Source: Endozoicomonas_A sp049275935
Lineage (GTDB): Bacteria > Pseudomonadota > Gammaproteobacteria > Pseudomonadales > Endozoicomonadaceae
Direction of reading: 5' to 3'
Length of the DNA: 64,000 bases
NCBI RefSeq assembly: GCF_049275935.1
Contig: NZ_CP184830.1
Span: 2,604,001-2,668,000 of the forward strand
The first letter of the stretch is position 1; every line of letters begins with the position of its first letter. Shown in pieces: positions 31,945 to 40,610 of this stretch. Position numbers and translations under genes: made by a program. The notes beneath the pieces were generated by a model. It made no database searches and had not been told where the DNA came from. It saw nothing but the letters and a program-made list of their open reading frames with translations.

Positions 31945-33075
31945 TCAGAGCCGGTTAATAACCTGAACCAGTTGGTCTGCGTCTTCTTCCGTATTATAAA
32001 TATGAGGTGAAAAACGCAGACCTTCGGATCTTTGATCGCAGAATATGCCAGCATGATCCATGGCTTGCATCGCTTTCTGGTTATCCTTGAATGAGATGGC
32101 CAGAGTGCCTCCTCGACGGTTTTCCTGCATTGGAGAACGAATCTCTCCCTGATTAATTTGAGCGATAATATGATTAATCAGCTTCTGGTTATGCTGAAAA
32201 ATATTTTCCGTACCGATACGATCCAGAGTCCGGATACTCTCTGCGGAGACGGTAAAAGGCATAATGGAAGGGGTTCCTCCCATAAAACGCCCTGCGTCAG
32301 CCGCATAGTCAAAGTGATGAATATCAAACGCCATGGGGTTCTGATGAGAGAACCAACCGACATCCATGGGCTGACAGCATTCGATGATGTCATCACTGGC
32401 CCAGAGATAGCCGCTGCCGGGACCGCCACACAACCATTTAACACTGGAACCAATGACGAAATCGGCTTGCCAGGTATTAAGGTCAATGGGGACAACTCCG
32501 GCTGACTGGGCGATATCCACGATAGAAATTATCGACTTCTTTTTGGTCAGTCCTGTGATGTCAGCTACGGGCAAGCGCAGACTGTCATTGGACTGAACGT
32601 GAGTGATAAAAGCCAGCCAGACATCGTCGGACAGCATGTCATCCCAGCAGTTCAGGTCTGTAAGGTTCGTTTCGTGAGGTATGAAGCGGGGCTTCAGTCC
32701 AAAACGTTTACACAGGGTCTGGATCACAAACCCCATGGAAGGAAAGTCTCGTTCTGACATCAAAATATGCTGGCCAGCAGCAGCCGGTGGCAGCGAACCC
32801 ACTATTTTGGTCAGTGCACTGGACAGGTTGGTCTGCGGGCAGAACTGTTGGGTTTTAGCGTTAAGCAGATTGGCCAGAGCAGCATTGAATCGGGTCAGGT
32901 TTTCGAGCCATTGTCCCCATGCGTGACTGCCCTGTTGTTTCCAGAGTTCCAGAAAATGACTCTGAAAGGCATCACTGGCGGAAGCGGGCAGACAGCCAAC
33001 CGAGTGATTCAGAAGATAGACGCTTCGTTCGGGCCGATGGAAACGCGCTTGAATATCAGTTGTCATGAGCGGCAT
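31945..33075 (-). CDS. kynureninase-like class V aminotransferase-fold enzyme
   Basis: 376 aa PLP enzyme. VYLLNHSVGCLP start, substrate/phosphate region TNLSSALTKIV, PLP Asp in SIVDIAQSAGVVP, and Schiff-base Lys in GSSVKWLCGGPG. The pattern fits kynureninase or a close relative of the NifS class. The first codons overlap the preceding tryptophan dioxygenase-family gene, so the two are coupled. Together they could convert tryptophan towards anthranilate plus alanine, although a formamidase is not seen nearby. Alternative start MTTDIQ at 33066. Confidence 0.75.
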   Translation of the reverse strand: MPLMTTDIQARFHRPERSVYLLNHSVGCLPASASDAFQSHFLELWKQQGSHAWGQWLENLTRFNAALANLLNAKTQQFCPQTNLSSALTKIVGSLPPAAAGQHILMSERDFPSMGFVIQTLCKRFGLKPRFIPHETNLTDLNCWDDMLSDDVWLAFITHVQSNDSLRLPVADITGLTKKKSIISIVDIAQSAGVVPIDLNTWQADFVIGSSVKWLCGGPGSGYLWASDDIIECCQPMDVGWFSHQNPMAFDIHHFDYAADAGRFMGGTPSIMPFTVSAESIRTLDRIGTENIFQHNQKLINHIIAQINQGEIRSPMQENRRGGTLAISFKDNQKAMQAMDHAGIFCDQRSEGLRFSPHIYNTEEDADQLVQVINRL

Positions 33076-33814
33076 TTTTGGTGTTGCCCAGGGCGTCTCT
33101 TTTTACGCCGTATTCTCCGCCCCAGGCATCGGTCATTGCGCCACGGATATCCCAGAGTTCGGGAAAAAAACGCTGTTGAATGCCTTTTTGCAGAAGTTCA
33201 ACAGAGCGGCCTTTTAAGGATTTTGCACCTATGCCAATGGTTCTGTAGATCAGCTTGAGATGATGAATACGGAAAGCCTGAAACTGTTCATCAAATTCGG
33301 TGAGGGCTTCTGCCACAACATAGGCCTCGCAGTGACTGTATTGTGAGTTATAGATCTTTTCTACCGTCAGCCCTTTCTGGTCGAGGTAATGCTTTTGATA
33401 ACTCTCCCAGAGGAAGGGGGGCATTTTCAGCAAGGTTCTGAATCCGGGGGATTCCTGCCCGCTGCCATTACCCAGTTGCAACCGGATTTCCTGATATTCT
33501 TTTGGCGACATGCTTTCCAGCAGACGCAGCTGGCTGGTCATCAGGGTAAGTGTTTGCTGTACTCTCTGGAACAGGCTGATGATTCGGTGAGTATTGGTTT
33601 CTTGAATGTAATCATCGATGTCCAGAAGTGTGTAACCGATCAGTTTCATCCAGAGTTCCTCGATCTGGTGAACGACCTGAAACATCAGTTCATCTTTATT
33701 ACAAAGATCAGCCATGGGCTTCTGGGCTTTCAGAATCTGTGAGGTATTGAGATAGACTTCGTAGTCCAGCTTACCTTCACCTTCCATTAATGCGTAGAAG
33801 TGGGATCTGTCCAT
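33056..33814 (-). CDS. tryptophan 2,3-dioxygenase family protein
   Basis: 252 aa from ATG 33814, chosen for its GCGGAGA ribosome site; a frame runs further to 33985. Family landmarks: LDYEVYLNTSQILKAQKP, DELMFQVVHQIEELWMKL (heme/substrate helix with His), ESMSPKEYQEIRLQLGNGSGQESPGFR and IHHLKLIYRTIGIG with the proximal His. The heme enzyme opens tryptophan to N-formylkynurenine. Translationally coupled to the kynureninase-like gene by a 20-bp overlap. The gene is slightly shorter than classical TDOs, which fits the bacterial subgroup. Confidence 0.82.
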   Translation of the reverse strand: MDRSHFYALMEGEGKLDYEVYLNTSQILKAQKPMADLCNKDELMFQVVHQIEELWMKLIGYTLLDIDDYIQETNTHRIISLFQRVQQTLTLMTSQLRLLESMSPKEYQEIRLQLGNGSGQESPGFRTLLKMPPFLWESYQKHYLDQKGLTVEKIYNSQYSHCEAYVVAEALTEFDEQFQAFRIHHLKLIYRTIGIGAKSLKGRSVELLQKGIQQRFFPELWDIRGAMTDAWGGEYGVKRDALGNTKNAAHDN

Positions 33815-33960
33815 TGTTTCTCCGCTTTTTTGATGATTGTGAGCAGAGGTCCGGGTAAGGCCAATCTGCTGCAATGGAGGTACCAGCAATGAATAGAGAA
33901 TTCGCTGGTACCTCATAAATAAAGCACAGAAACGGACGGTTCTTAAAGAGTAAAATAGAT

Positions 33961-34617
33961 TTATCTGAGGCTGATGACGGGCCATCCTTTCTCATGAGCA
34001 ACTGTGGTCAATTCAGGGTCAGGATCAACCGCGAACGGGTGATCTACCTGACCCAGCAAGGGCAGGTCATTTTTTGAATCACTGTAGAAGTAACTGCCTT
34101 CCAGAGAATATGCCGGATTTTCCTGCAACCATTGCTTAAGGCGGATCACCTTTCCCTCCTGAAAAGTCGGTGTGCCGACCACTTTGCCTGTATAGCGGTT
34201 ATCTTTAATCTCAAGCTCAATGGCCAGTAGCGTATCGACATCAAAGGCTTTGGCAATGGGCTCGGTAACAAATCGGCTGGTGGCGGTTATGATCATCAGG
34301 TGATCACCCTGTTGGCGGTGTTTTTTCAGGAGGTTCGCAGCTTTTTCCAGCATGATGGGGCGAATGGTCTGTTCCATGAACTGGTCATGTCGGACTTTAA
34401 GTTCGTCCAGAGTGTAACGGGTCAGTGGTTCAAGGCAAAAGTCGAGGTATTCGCTAAGTACCAACGTACCCGCTTCATACTGACGATAGAAATATTCATT
34501 GCCATCATGAAAGCTGGCTGCATCCACCATGCCTTCATGGGACATGAATTGTCCCCAGAGATAGTCACTGTCACCGGCTATCAGGGTGTTATCAAGATCA
34601 AAGATTGCCAGAGCCAC
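33961..34617 (-). CDS. HAD-IB family phosphatase
   Basis: 218 aa, GTG start at 34617 with AGGAGG 5 nt upstream. HAD motif I IFDLDNTL (nucleophile and acid Asp), motif II IITATSRF, and motif III/IV Lys and Asp in EGKVIR and YFYSDSKNDLPLL. SerB-like cap. It is the standard neighbour of rppH and ptsP in Pseudomonas-type genomes, divergently placed here. Probable phosphomonoesterase of unknown substrate. Its 3' end overlaps only spurious upstream sequence of the TDO gene. Confidence 0.88.
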   Translation of the reverse strand: MALAIFDLDNTLIAGDSDYLWGQFMSHEGMVDAASFHDGNEYFYRQYEAGTLVLSEYLDFCLEPLTRYTLDELKVRHDQFMEQTIRPIMLEKAANLLKKHRQQGDHLMIITATSRFVTEPIAKAFDVDTLLAIELEIKDNRYTGKVVGTPTFQEGKVIRLKQWLQENPAYSLEGSYFYSDSKNDLPLLGQVDHPFAVDPDPELTTVAHEKGWPVISLR

Positions 34618-34877
34618 AAATCCTCCTGCCAGACTGCGCTGCTATAAATGTTTGCTGATTGTACTATGAAAATCTTCTGAGAGGCTGTTCATGATTTCTT
34701 AGGAAAGCGAAAACGGCGAGAAATTGTTTCTCATGTTAATACTCTTGTCACAGTTTTGAAGAGTAATAATTGATTAATTATCAAAAGTGGCATCCTGATT
34801 GCAAAGATCTTGATTGCCGTTGTGCAGCGGTTTATGAAACAATGCAAAGCAATAGATAGTTTAAGGTAGTCGCTTAC

Positions 34878-35378
34878 GTGATTGACACAGATGGATTCAG
34901 GCCCAATGTGGGCATAATCCTCGCTAATCATCACGGACAGGTCCTGTGGGCCAGGCGAATCAGACAGGAAGCATGGCAGTTTCCCCAGGGGGGCATAAAC
35001 GATGATGAAACCCCCGAAGATGCCATGTATCGCGAGCTGTATGAAGAAATTGGGCTTCAGCCGGACGACGTAAACGTTCTGGCGTGCACTCGTGGCTGGC
35101 TGCGTTATCGCCTGCCCAGAAGACTGGTTCGAAGGGATCAGCATCCGCTTTGCATTGGGCAGAAACAGAAATGGTTTTTGCTGGAGCTGCTAAGCAGTGA
35201 TGACCGGGTTAGTGTGGATCATACGGGATCACCGGAGTTTGATGGCTGGCGATGGGTCAGCTACTGGTATCCCCTGGGGCAGGTCGTTTCATTTAAAAGG
35301 GAGGTCTATCGCCGTGCTTTGCGCGAGCTGGTTCCCCGAATAGGACGCCTGCAAGCTAATCAAGCTAACAATGTGTAA
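34878..35378 (+). CDS. rppH: RNA pyrophosphohydrolase RppH
   Basis: 166 aa, GTG start at 34878 (VIDTDGFRPNVGIIL). The Nudix box GGINDDETPEDAMYRELYEE (G-x5-E-x7-RE-x2-EE) is complete and WQFPQGG precedes it. It removes pyrophosphate from 5'-triphosphate mRNA ends to trigger decay. Length and context (HAD gene before, ptsP after) are those of the gammaproteobacterial enzyme. Confidence 0.95.
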   Translation: MIDTDGFRPNVGIILANHHGQVLWARRIRQEAWQFPQGGINDDETPEDAMYRELYEEIGLQPDDVNVLACTRGWLRYRLPRRLVRRDQHPLCIGQKQKWFLLELLSSDDRVSVDHTGSPEFDGWRWVSYWYPLGQVVSFKREVYRRALRELVPRIGRLQANQANNV

Positions 35379-35598
35379 TTGTCATGACTTTTGACACTGA
35401 GACTGTTGCCAATGCTGACATCAGCCTGAAAGGCACAGATAATATTCACTGAGGTGCTATCCTTGCACTTGCGTGATGAAAGCCTGTTTCTGACAGTCAT
35501 CACACAGAAACCATTTCATGGTAAACAACAGAGACGGGCGTCTGTTATTTTTAGATAGCAGACACAGGAGACAGATAAGCAGACTGGACTAAGTCACC

Positions 35599-37872
35599 AT
35601 GCTGAACACCCTGCGTACGATTGTACAGGAAGTCAGTGCCGCCTCGGATTTGCAGGCTGCGCTAAATATTATCGTGCGGCGGGTTCGGGATGCGATGAAT
35701 ACCGAAGTCTGCTCAGTCTATCTCTACGATGCTGAACAGGCTACCTATACGCTTATGGCGACAGAGGGCCTCAATAAAAAGGCTGTCGGTGTCGCTCGTT
35801 TATTCCAGTCTGAAGGTCTTATCGGTCAGGTCGGTCTCAGAGAAGAGCCCATTAATCTGAAAGCAGCTTCCTCTCATCCTAAATATCGTTACATTAAAGA
35901 AACCGGTGAAGAAAAGTTTCATGCTTTTCTTGGGGTTCCCATCATTCATCATCGGATGATTCTGGGTGTGCTGGTGGTTCAACAAAAAGAACAACGCCGG
36001 TTTGACGAGCATGAAGAGGCTTTTCTGGTCACCATGTCTGCCCAGCTTGCAGGTGTCATTGCCCATGCTGAGGCCACAGGTTCCCTGCATGTTACGGTCA
36101 ATACCCGCAAGACAGCTCGCTTTCAGGGGACGCCTGGCGCGAGCGGTGTTTCCATTGGTGAAGCCGTTGTCGCTTCTCCGGTGGCGGATTTGGGGGCCGT
36201 TCCTGATCGTACCTGTCACGACATCAAAAGAGAACTGGACTCTCTGGATCTGGCTCTGGAGTCGGTTCGTTCGGAAATGAAGGCCACAGCCGAAAAACTT
36301 TCTGGCCATCTGCCGGCAGAAGAGCAAGCATTATTTGATGTCTATCTTCGGATGCTGGACGACAATGCTCTGGGGTTGGAAATCAGGAACCGGGTGAAGC
36401 AGGGTAACTGGGCACCGGGAGCGCTCAGGCAGGTAATAGACGAGCACGTACGTACTTTTGAAATGATGGACGATCCCTACATGCGTGAGCGTGCGGTTGA
36501 TGTAAAAGACTTGGGTCGTCGGGTTCTTGCCAGTATCCAGCAACACGATCATGAATGCATAACCTACCCCGATCAAACCATACTGATTAGTGAAGAACTG
36601 ACGGCCAGTATGCTGGCAGATGTTCCCCAGGAGAAGCTGGTGGGCCTTGTCTCTATTCAGGGTTCGAGCAATTCCCACGCGGCCATTCTGGCCAGGGCTC
36701 TGGGCATTCCTACCGTAATGGGGGCAGTCGATCTGCCCTATCACAAGATGTCCAGCAAGCAACTGATTGTCGATGGCAACCTTGGGCTGGTTTATGCCTC
36801 GCCTTCCAGAGAACTGCTGGAACACTATCAGGCCGTTGTCGAAGAAGAAAAAGAATTCAGCGAAGGGCTTGAAGCAATCAGTGACCTGCCCTGTGTTACC
36901 CCGGACAATCACCGTTTACCACTGTGGGTTAATACCGGTCTTATGACTGACACGGTTCGTTCACTGGATCGTGGAGCAGAAGGTGTCGGTCTTTATCGTA
37001 CCGAAGTTCCTTTTATGCTCAAGGAACGATTCCCCAGTGAAGCAGAGCAGGAAAAAATTTATCGTCAGCAGCTTGAAGCCTTTGCCCCCAGACCAGTCAC
37101 CATGCGTACGCTGGATGTGGGCGGGGACAAGGCTCTGTCTTACTTTCCCATTCAGGAAGACAACCCCTTCCTGGGGTGGCGAGGTATCCGTGTAACCCTG
37201 GATCATCCGGAAATATTTCTGGTTCAAATCCGGGCGATGCTTAAAGCCAGTGTTGGACTGGATAATCTTCGAATCATGTTGCCAATGGTGACCAGTGTTT
37301 ATGAAGTAGAAGATGCACTGCATCTTATCCACAGAGCGCATGGCGAAGTGTCAGCTGAAGGTTTATCGGTTGTGATGCCTCCCGTCGGAGTTATGATTGA
37401 GGTTCCTGCTGCGGTCTATCAGGTCCGTGAACTGGCGCAGAGTGTAGACTTCATGTCGATCGGTTCCAATGATCTCACGCAATATCTTCTGGCAGTGGAT
37501 CGAAATAATCCCAGGGTGGCTGACTTATATCACTCTTTCCATCCGGCTGTTTTGCAGGCGCTTCGAAAAGTGGTCGAAGATTGTCATAAAGAAGGCCGAA
37601 CCGTCGGTATTTGTGGTGAAATGGCCGGTGATCCAGTCGCTTCTGTTCTTCTTATGGCCATGGGGTTTGACATGCTTTCCATGAGTGCCACCAACTTGCT
37701 CAAGGTGAAATGGGCGCTTAGGAAAATCACTCTGGAAAGAGCCAGAGAGATTCTTGATGACGTGATGATGCTGGACAATTCTCATTTGATCAGGAGTTCG
37801 CTGGAGTTGGCTCTTTGTCGTGAGGGACTTGGTAAAGTCATGGGTATCAAAAGCAAGCGCTTCTCCAGCTAG
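35599..37872 (+). CDS. ptsP: phosphoenolpyruvate-protein phosphotransferase PtsP (EI-Ntr)
   Basis: 757 aa. An N-terminal GAF domain (about 1-150: ASDLQAALNIIVRRV...GVLVVQQ) is followed by a linker and the EI domains. The phospho-His is His360 in GSSNSHAAILARALG, and the PEP-binding barrel has LYRTEVPFM, TLDVGGDKALSYF, MIEVPAA and GSNDLTQYLLAVDR. It phosphorylates NPr in the nitrogen PTS, a regulatory chain. Directly follows rppH, as in Pseudomonas. Confidence 0.96.
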   Translation: MLNTLRTIVQEVSAASDLQAALNIIVRRVRDAMNTEVCSVYLYDAEQATYTLMATEGLNKKAVGVARLFQSEGLIGQVGLREEPINLKAASSHPKYRYIKETGEEKFHAFLGVPIIHHRMILGVLVVQQKEQRRFDEHEEAFLVTMSAQLAGVIAHAEATGSLHVTVNTRKTARFQGTPGASGVSIGEAVVASPVADLGAVPDRTCHDIKRELDSLDLALESVRSEMKATAEKLSGHLPAEEQALFDVYLRMLDDNALGLEIRNRVKQGNWAPGALRQVIDEHVRTFEMMDDPYMRERAVDVKDLGRRVLASIQQHDHECITYPDQTILISEELTASMLADVPQEKLVGLVSIQGSSNSHAAILARALGIPTVMGAVDLPYHKMSSKQLIVDGNLGLVYASPSRELLEHYQAVVEEEKEFSEGLEAISDLPCVTPDNHRLPLWVNTGLMTDTVRSLDRGAEGVGLYRTEVPFMLKERFPSEAEQEKIYRQQLEAFAPRPVTMRTLDVGGDKALSYFPIQEDNPFLGWRGIRVTLDHPEIFLVQIRAMLKASVGLDNLRIMLPMVTSVYEVEDALHLIHRAHGEVSAEGLSVVMPPVGVMIEVPAAVYQVRELAQSVDFMSIGSNDLTQYLLAVDRNNPRVADLYHSFHPAVLQALRKVVEDCHKEGRTVGICGEMAGDPVASVLLMAMGFDMLSMSATNLLKVKWALRKITLERAREILDDVMMLDNSHLIRSSLELALCREGLGKVMGIKSKRFSS

Positions 37873-37957
37873 TAGTGCAGACCTTCCATGGTCTGAGTCG
37901 CTGACAGAAGATCCTGAGCTTTGAAAAGGATAACACGACAGAAACTTTGTATCAGAG

Positions 37958-38389
37958 CTAGGATTTCTTCTCGGAAGTGTCAGCTTTGATTCCATAGACC
38001 ACCACATTGGATGAGTGATCGAGGGGAGCCTGAATATAAAGTACAATTTTTTTAATAGAGCGGCCATGGTCAGGAATCGGGAATCCGCGTGTTTCCAGTC
38101 CTGGCAGCACTAACTTCTGGACACTCAGGTCAATCACTTGTCCGTCACTCATATGCACCTTGGCAGAACGAATCTTCAAGCTGCCCTGAGTGATATGAAA
38201 TTTGATGGTTTTGTAGGAAGTATCTTCGTCTGCAGAAGATATTTTGATGGTTGCCGTGTCTTGAGAAGGGATTATATGCTTTTCGCCAATTTGCTGCCAA
38301 CCTCCAGCGGCTTGCAGGGTCATGGAGAACAACAGCACCAGCGCGGCCAGCAGGGACTGATAAAGTCGGATCAGAGCTTGTGATCTCAT
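37958..38389 (-). CDS. DUF2541 family periplasmic protein
   Basis: 143 aa. Signal peptide about 1-27 (LLAALVLLFSMTLQA), then GWQQIGEKHIIPSQDTATIKI and a beta-rich domain with LPGLETRGFPIPDHGRSIKKIVLY, the DUF2541 pattern (E. coli YaaI-like). Function unknown in the family. Single gene convergent with ptsP. Confidence 0.7.
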   Translation of the reverse strand: MRSQALIRLYQSLLAALVLLFSMTLQAAGGWQQIGEKHIIPSQDTATIKISSADEDTSYKTIKFHITQGSLKIRSAKVHMSDGQVIDLSVQKLVLPGLETRGFPIPDHGRSIKKIVLYIQAPLDHSSNVVVYGIKADTSEKKS

Positions 38390-38594
38390 CGTTTTACCTC
38401 AACAGGATACCCCGTATTTCTAGTGCGGGGTTCGGTGACTTCGTATTGACTGCGAAAACGTGCACTTTTCGGAAGATGCTGAAAGCGATGTTTCAGACCT
38501 TCTAATAGGAATAGAGACAAACTACATGCTATGAAAGTTAGCTGCTTTTGGCTGCTTTGTGGTCTTTTTTTAGGTCGACCAATCAGGTGGCTGG

Positions 38595-39368
38595 CTACCA
38601 TGACACTGGAAATGACATTGAGAACCGGAGTTTTTTTCCAGTTTCTCCGTAGGGCAGATAGATTTGCTCGGTCCAGCTGAGAGAACCCTGTTTGTCGAGA
38701 ATCAGGACACTGGTGTTTCGGGTTCCATAATGTTCACTGGCCATAAAGCAGCTGGATAGAAACTTTTCCTGCTCCTGGCTTACACCGGTATCGGGAAGTT
38801 GGTCATCGGGCGCTTTTGAACTGTCGTGCATCATAAAAATCAAGCCTTCAGGTTCGGGTTTCTGATGATGCTTGACATGCAGCGCCAGTCCCTGCCTGAC
38901 TTTCTCCAGCTTGGGCCAGGGGCTGTTCAAGAGGTGATTGCTAAGGGCATGGAAGCCAGGCCTCAGTGAAACAACACGACCCATACGATTGGAGTAGTAG
39001 TAAAGACCGCTGGAATCACCGACCAACAGGTTAAAGCCGGAGTAATGATCCGCTTTAAGATGAATCTGGTTCAGGAATTCTTTGGGTGACAGATCACTAT
39101 TTAAAAAATCACTTACCAGGTGACCACGGGACAGGGTTCCCGGGTAAACAGGCGATTCCCGATAGTTGGTGACTGCGGCCATTCTGCCTTTGCGACTCAG
39201 GGCCAGCCAGCTGCCTCCAGCTTCTAAATCCCGGCCACCAAAAATCTCCGGATTGTCTTCCCAGAAGTGAATGGTTCTTGCTGGCCGCTCATAGAACTCA
39301 TCGCGGTTGGCAGCCAGAATCAGCGGGTACTGAGCCTCTGGTTGCCAGTGCAGGGTAATCAGACACAT
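38595..39368 (-). CDS. NRDE family protein (TANGO2-like)
   Basis: 257 aa. MCLITLHW start and the NRDE motif (ANRDEFYERP) that names the family, followed by GGRDLEAGGSWLALSRKG and TNYRE. It has an Ntn-hydrolase-like fold with Cys2 at the mature N-terminus. Homologues are linked to heme or lipid handling, but the reaction is not settled. No signal peptide. Stands alone. Confidence 0.85.
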   Translation of the reverse strand: MCLITLHWQPEAQYPLILAANRDEFYERPARTIHFWEDNPEIFGGRDLEAGGSWLALSRKGRMAAVTNYRESPVYPGTLSRGHLVSDFLNSDLSPKEFLNQIHLKADHYSGFNLLVGDSSGLYYYSNRMGRVVSLRPGFHALSNHLLNSPWPKLEKVRQGLALHVKHHQKPEPEGLIFMMHDSSKAPDDQLPDTGVSQEQEKFLSSCFMASEHYGTRNTSVLILDKQGSLSWTEQIYLPYGETGKKLRFSMSFPVSW

Positions 39369-39733
39369 AGATTGAGATCATCTCTTTTTTTATAAACATT
39401 GCTGAAATTCAACAAACCGCTGCGAGTCGGGATGTTGTCTGACGATAACAATAAACGAGATTCGGTTAACAAGTAACAACATTATCTAAAGTAAACTTTG
39501 CTCAATCTGATCTGAATGCTGGTGTAAATCGGCTTCTTGAGAGACGGGTCTAATACCAATTGTGCTCTCTAACTCCCGTGATGAGCATGGAGATTTGCGC
39601 CTTGGCTATGGCGACGGTCGCCAACGCAGGATTAAGGCTCAAATCTTCAGCGCAATAGCGAGTTAGAAAGTTCGATTGGTATTATCAGATCTATTAAACT
39701 GGAGAGGTTAACCTATGGCAGAGGGGAAAGCCT
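39369..39733. other. 365-bp divergent intergenic region
   Basis: Between the divergent NRDE and nitrilase-family genes. It holds a TA-flanked miniature element (39553-39682) about 50 bp before the nitrilase gene and, at 39722-39727, that gene's GAGGGG ribosome site. Nothing else recognisable. Confidence 0.6.
39553..39682. mobile_element. 130-bp TA-flanked miniature inverted-repeat element (type C)
   Basis: ATACCAATTG... / ...GATTGGTAT terminal repeats with TA at 39551-39552 and 39683-39684. Interior is partly self-complementary with no coding frame. A different family from types A and B. No empty site is available in the window, so the TA duplication is inferred. Confidence 0.6.
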
Positions 39734-40534
39734 ATGAGTAAAGCGGTAACCGCTGCTGTGGTCCAGATGTGTTCCGGACCTGATGTTCAAGCCAATCTTA
39801 AGCAGGCAGAAGATCTTTTTTCAAGCATGGAGTCTTCAGCTGACATAATTGTGCTGCCTGAATGTTTTGCTCAGTTGGGGGGGGATATTCCCGCTCTGGG
39901 CAACAATACCAGCGTGGTCAGAAACTGGATGTCCCGCATTGCCCGACAATTCGGGGCCTGGCTGGTAGGGGGGTCTATACCCTGTGTCGTCAATGAAGGA
40001 GAGAACAGCAGGGCGTCCTGCTTTGTTTATGACCCCAAGGGTAATGAAGTCACCCGCTACGACAAGATCCATCTCTTTAATGCCGATATATCGGACGGCA
40101 CTCGCCGTTACAGGGAATCCGATGACTATTCGCCGGGGAATGATCTGAATGTAGTGGATATGGAATTTGCCAGAACAGGCCTGACCATCTGCTATGACGT
40201 TCGTTTTCCGGAGCTCTATCGAGAACTGAGAGTCAGGGAGTCAGAAATCATTACTGTACCTTCCGCATTTACCAGGGTGACTGGTCAGGCCCACTGGGAG
40301 CCGTTATTAAGAGCCCGCGCTATCGAGAACCATTGCTATGTTCTGGCGGCTAACCAGGGCGGGACTCATCCCAACAAGAGAGAAACCTGGGGACACAGCA
40401 TGATTGTTTCGCCCTGGGGTGAAGTGCTTGCAGAGGCCGATAACACTCCCTGTGTACTGACCACCGAGCTGAACATAAAAGCACTGCAGGAGATCAGAAA
40501 GCAAATGCCTTGCTTTGAACATCGCGTACTCTGA
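39734..40534 (+). CDS. carbon-nitrogen hydrolase (nitrilase superfamily, Nit1-like)
   Basis: 266 aa. The catalytic triad is visible: Glu43 in VLPECFA, Lys in YDKIHLF, and Cys153 in TICYDVRFPELY. The fit is best to the Nit/YbeM branch that removes the amide from deaminated glutathione as metabolite repair; omega-amidase is an alternative. ATG with GAGGGG 7 nt upstream. A miniature element lies just upstream and may carry or disturb its promoter. Confidence 0.85.
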   Translation: MSKAVTAAVVQMCSGPDVQANLKQAEDLFSSMESSADIIVLPECFAQLGGDIPALGNNTSVVRNWMSRIARQFGAWLVGGSIPCVVNEGENSRASCFVYDPKGNEVTRYDKIHLFNADISDGTRRYRESDDYSPGNDLNVVDMEFARTGLTICYDVRFPELYRELRVRESEIITVPSAFTRVTGQAHWEPLLRARAIENHCYVLAANQGGTHPNKRETWGHSMIVSPWGEVLAEADNTPCVLTTELNIKALQEIRKQMPCFEHRVL

Positions 40535-40610
40535 AAGAACTGTTCCTGTAATTGTGCGGTCGATGGATTCAGGCAAAAAATCAACTTTGTCCTGAATCCC
40601 TCTCTGCAAA

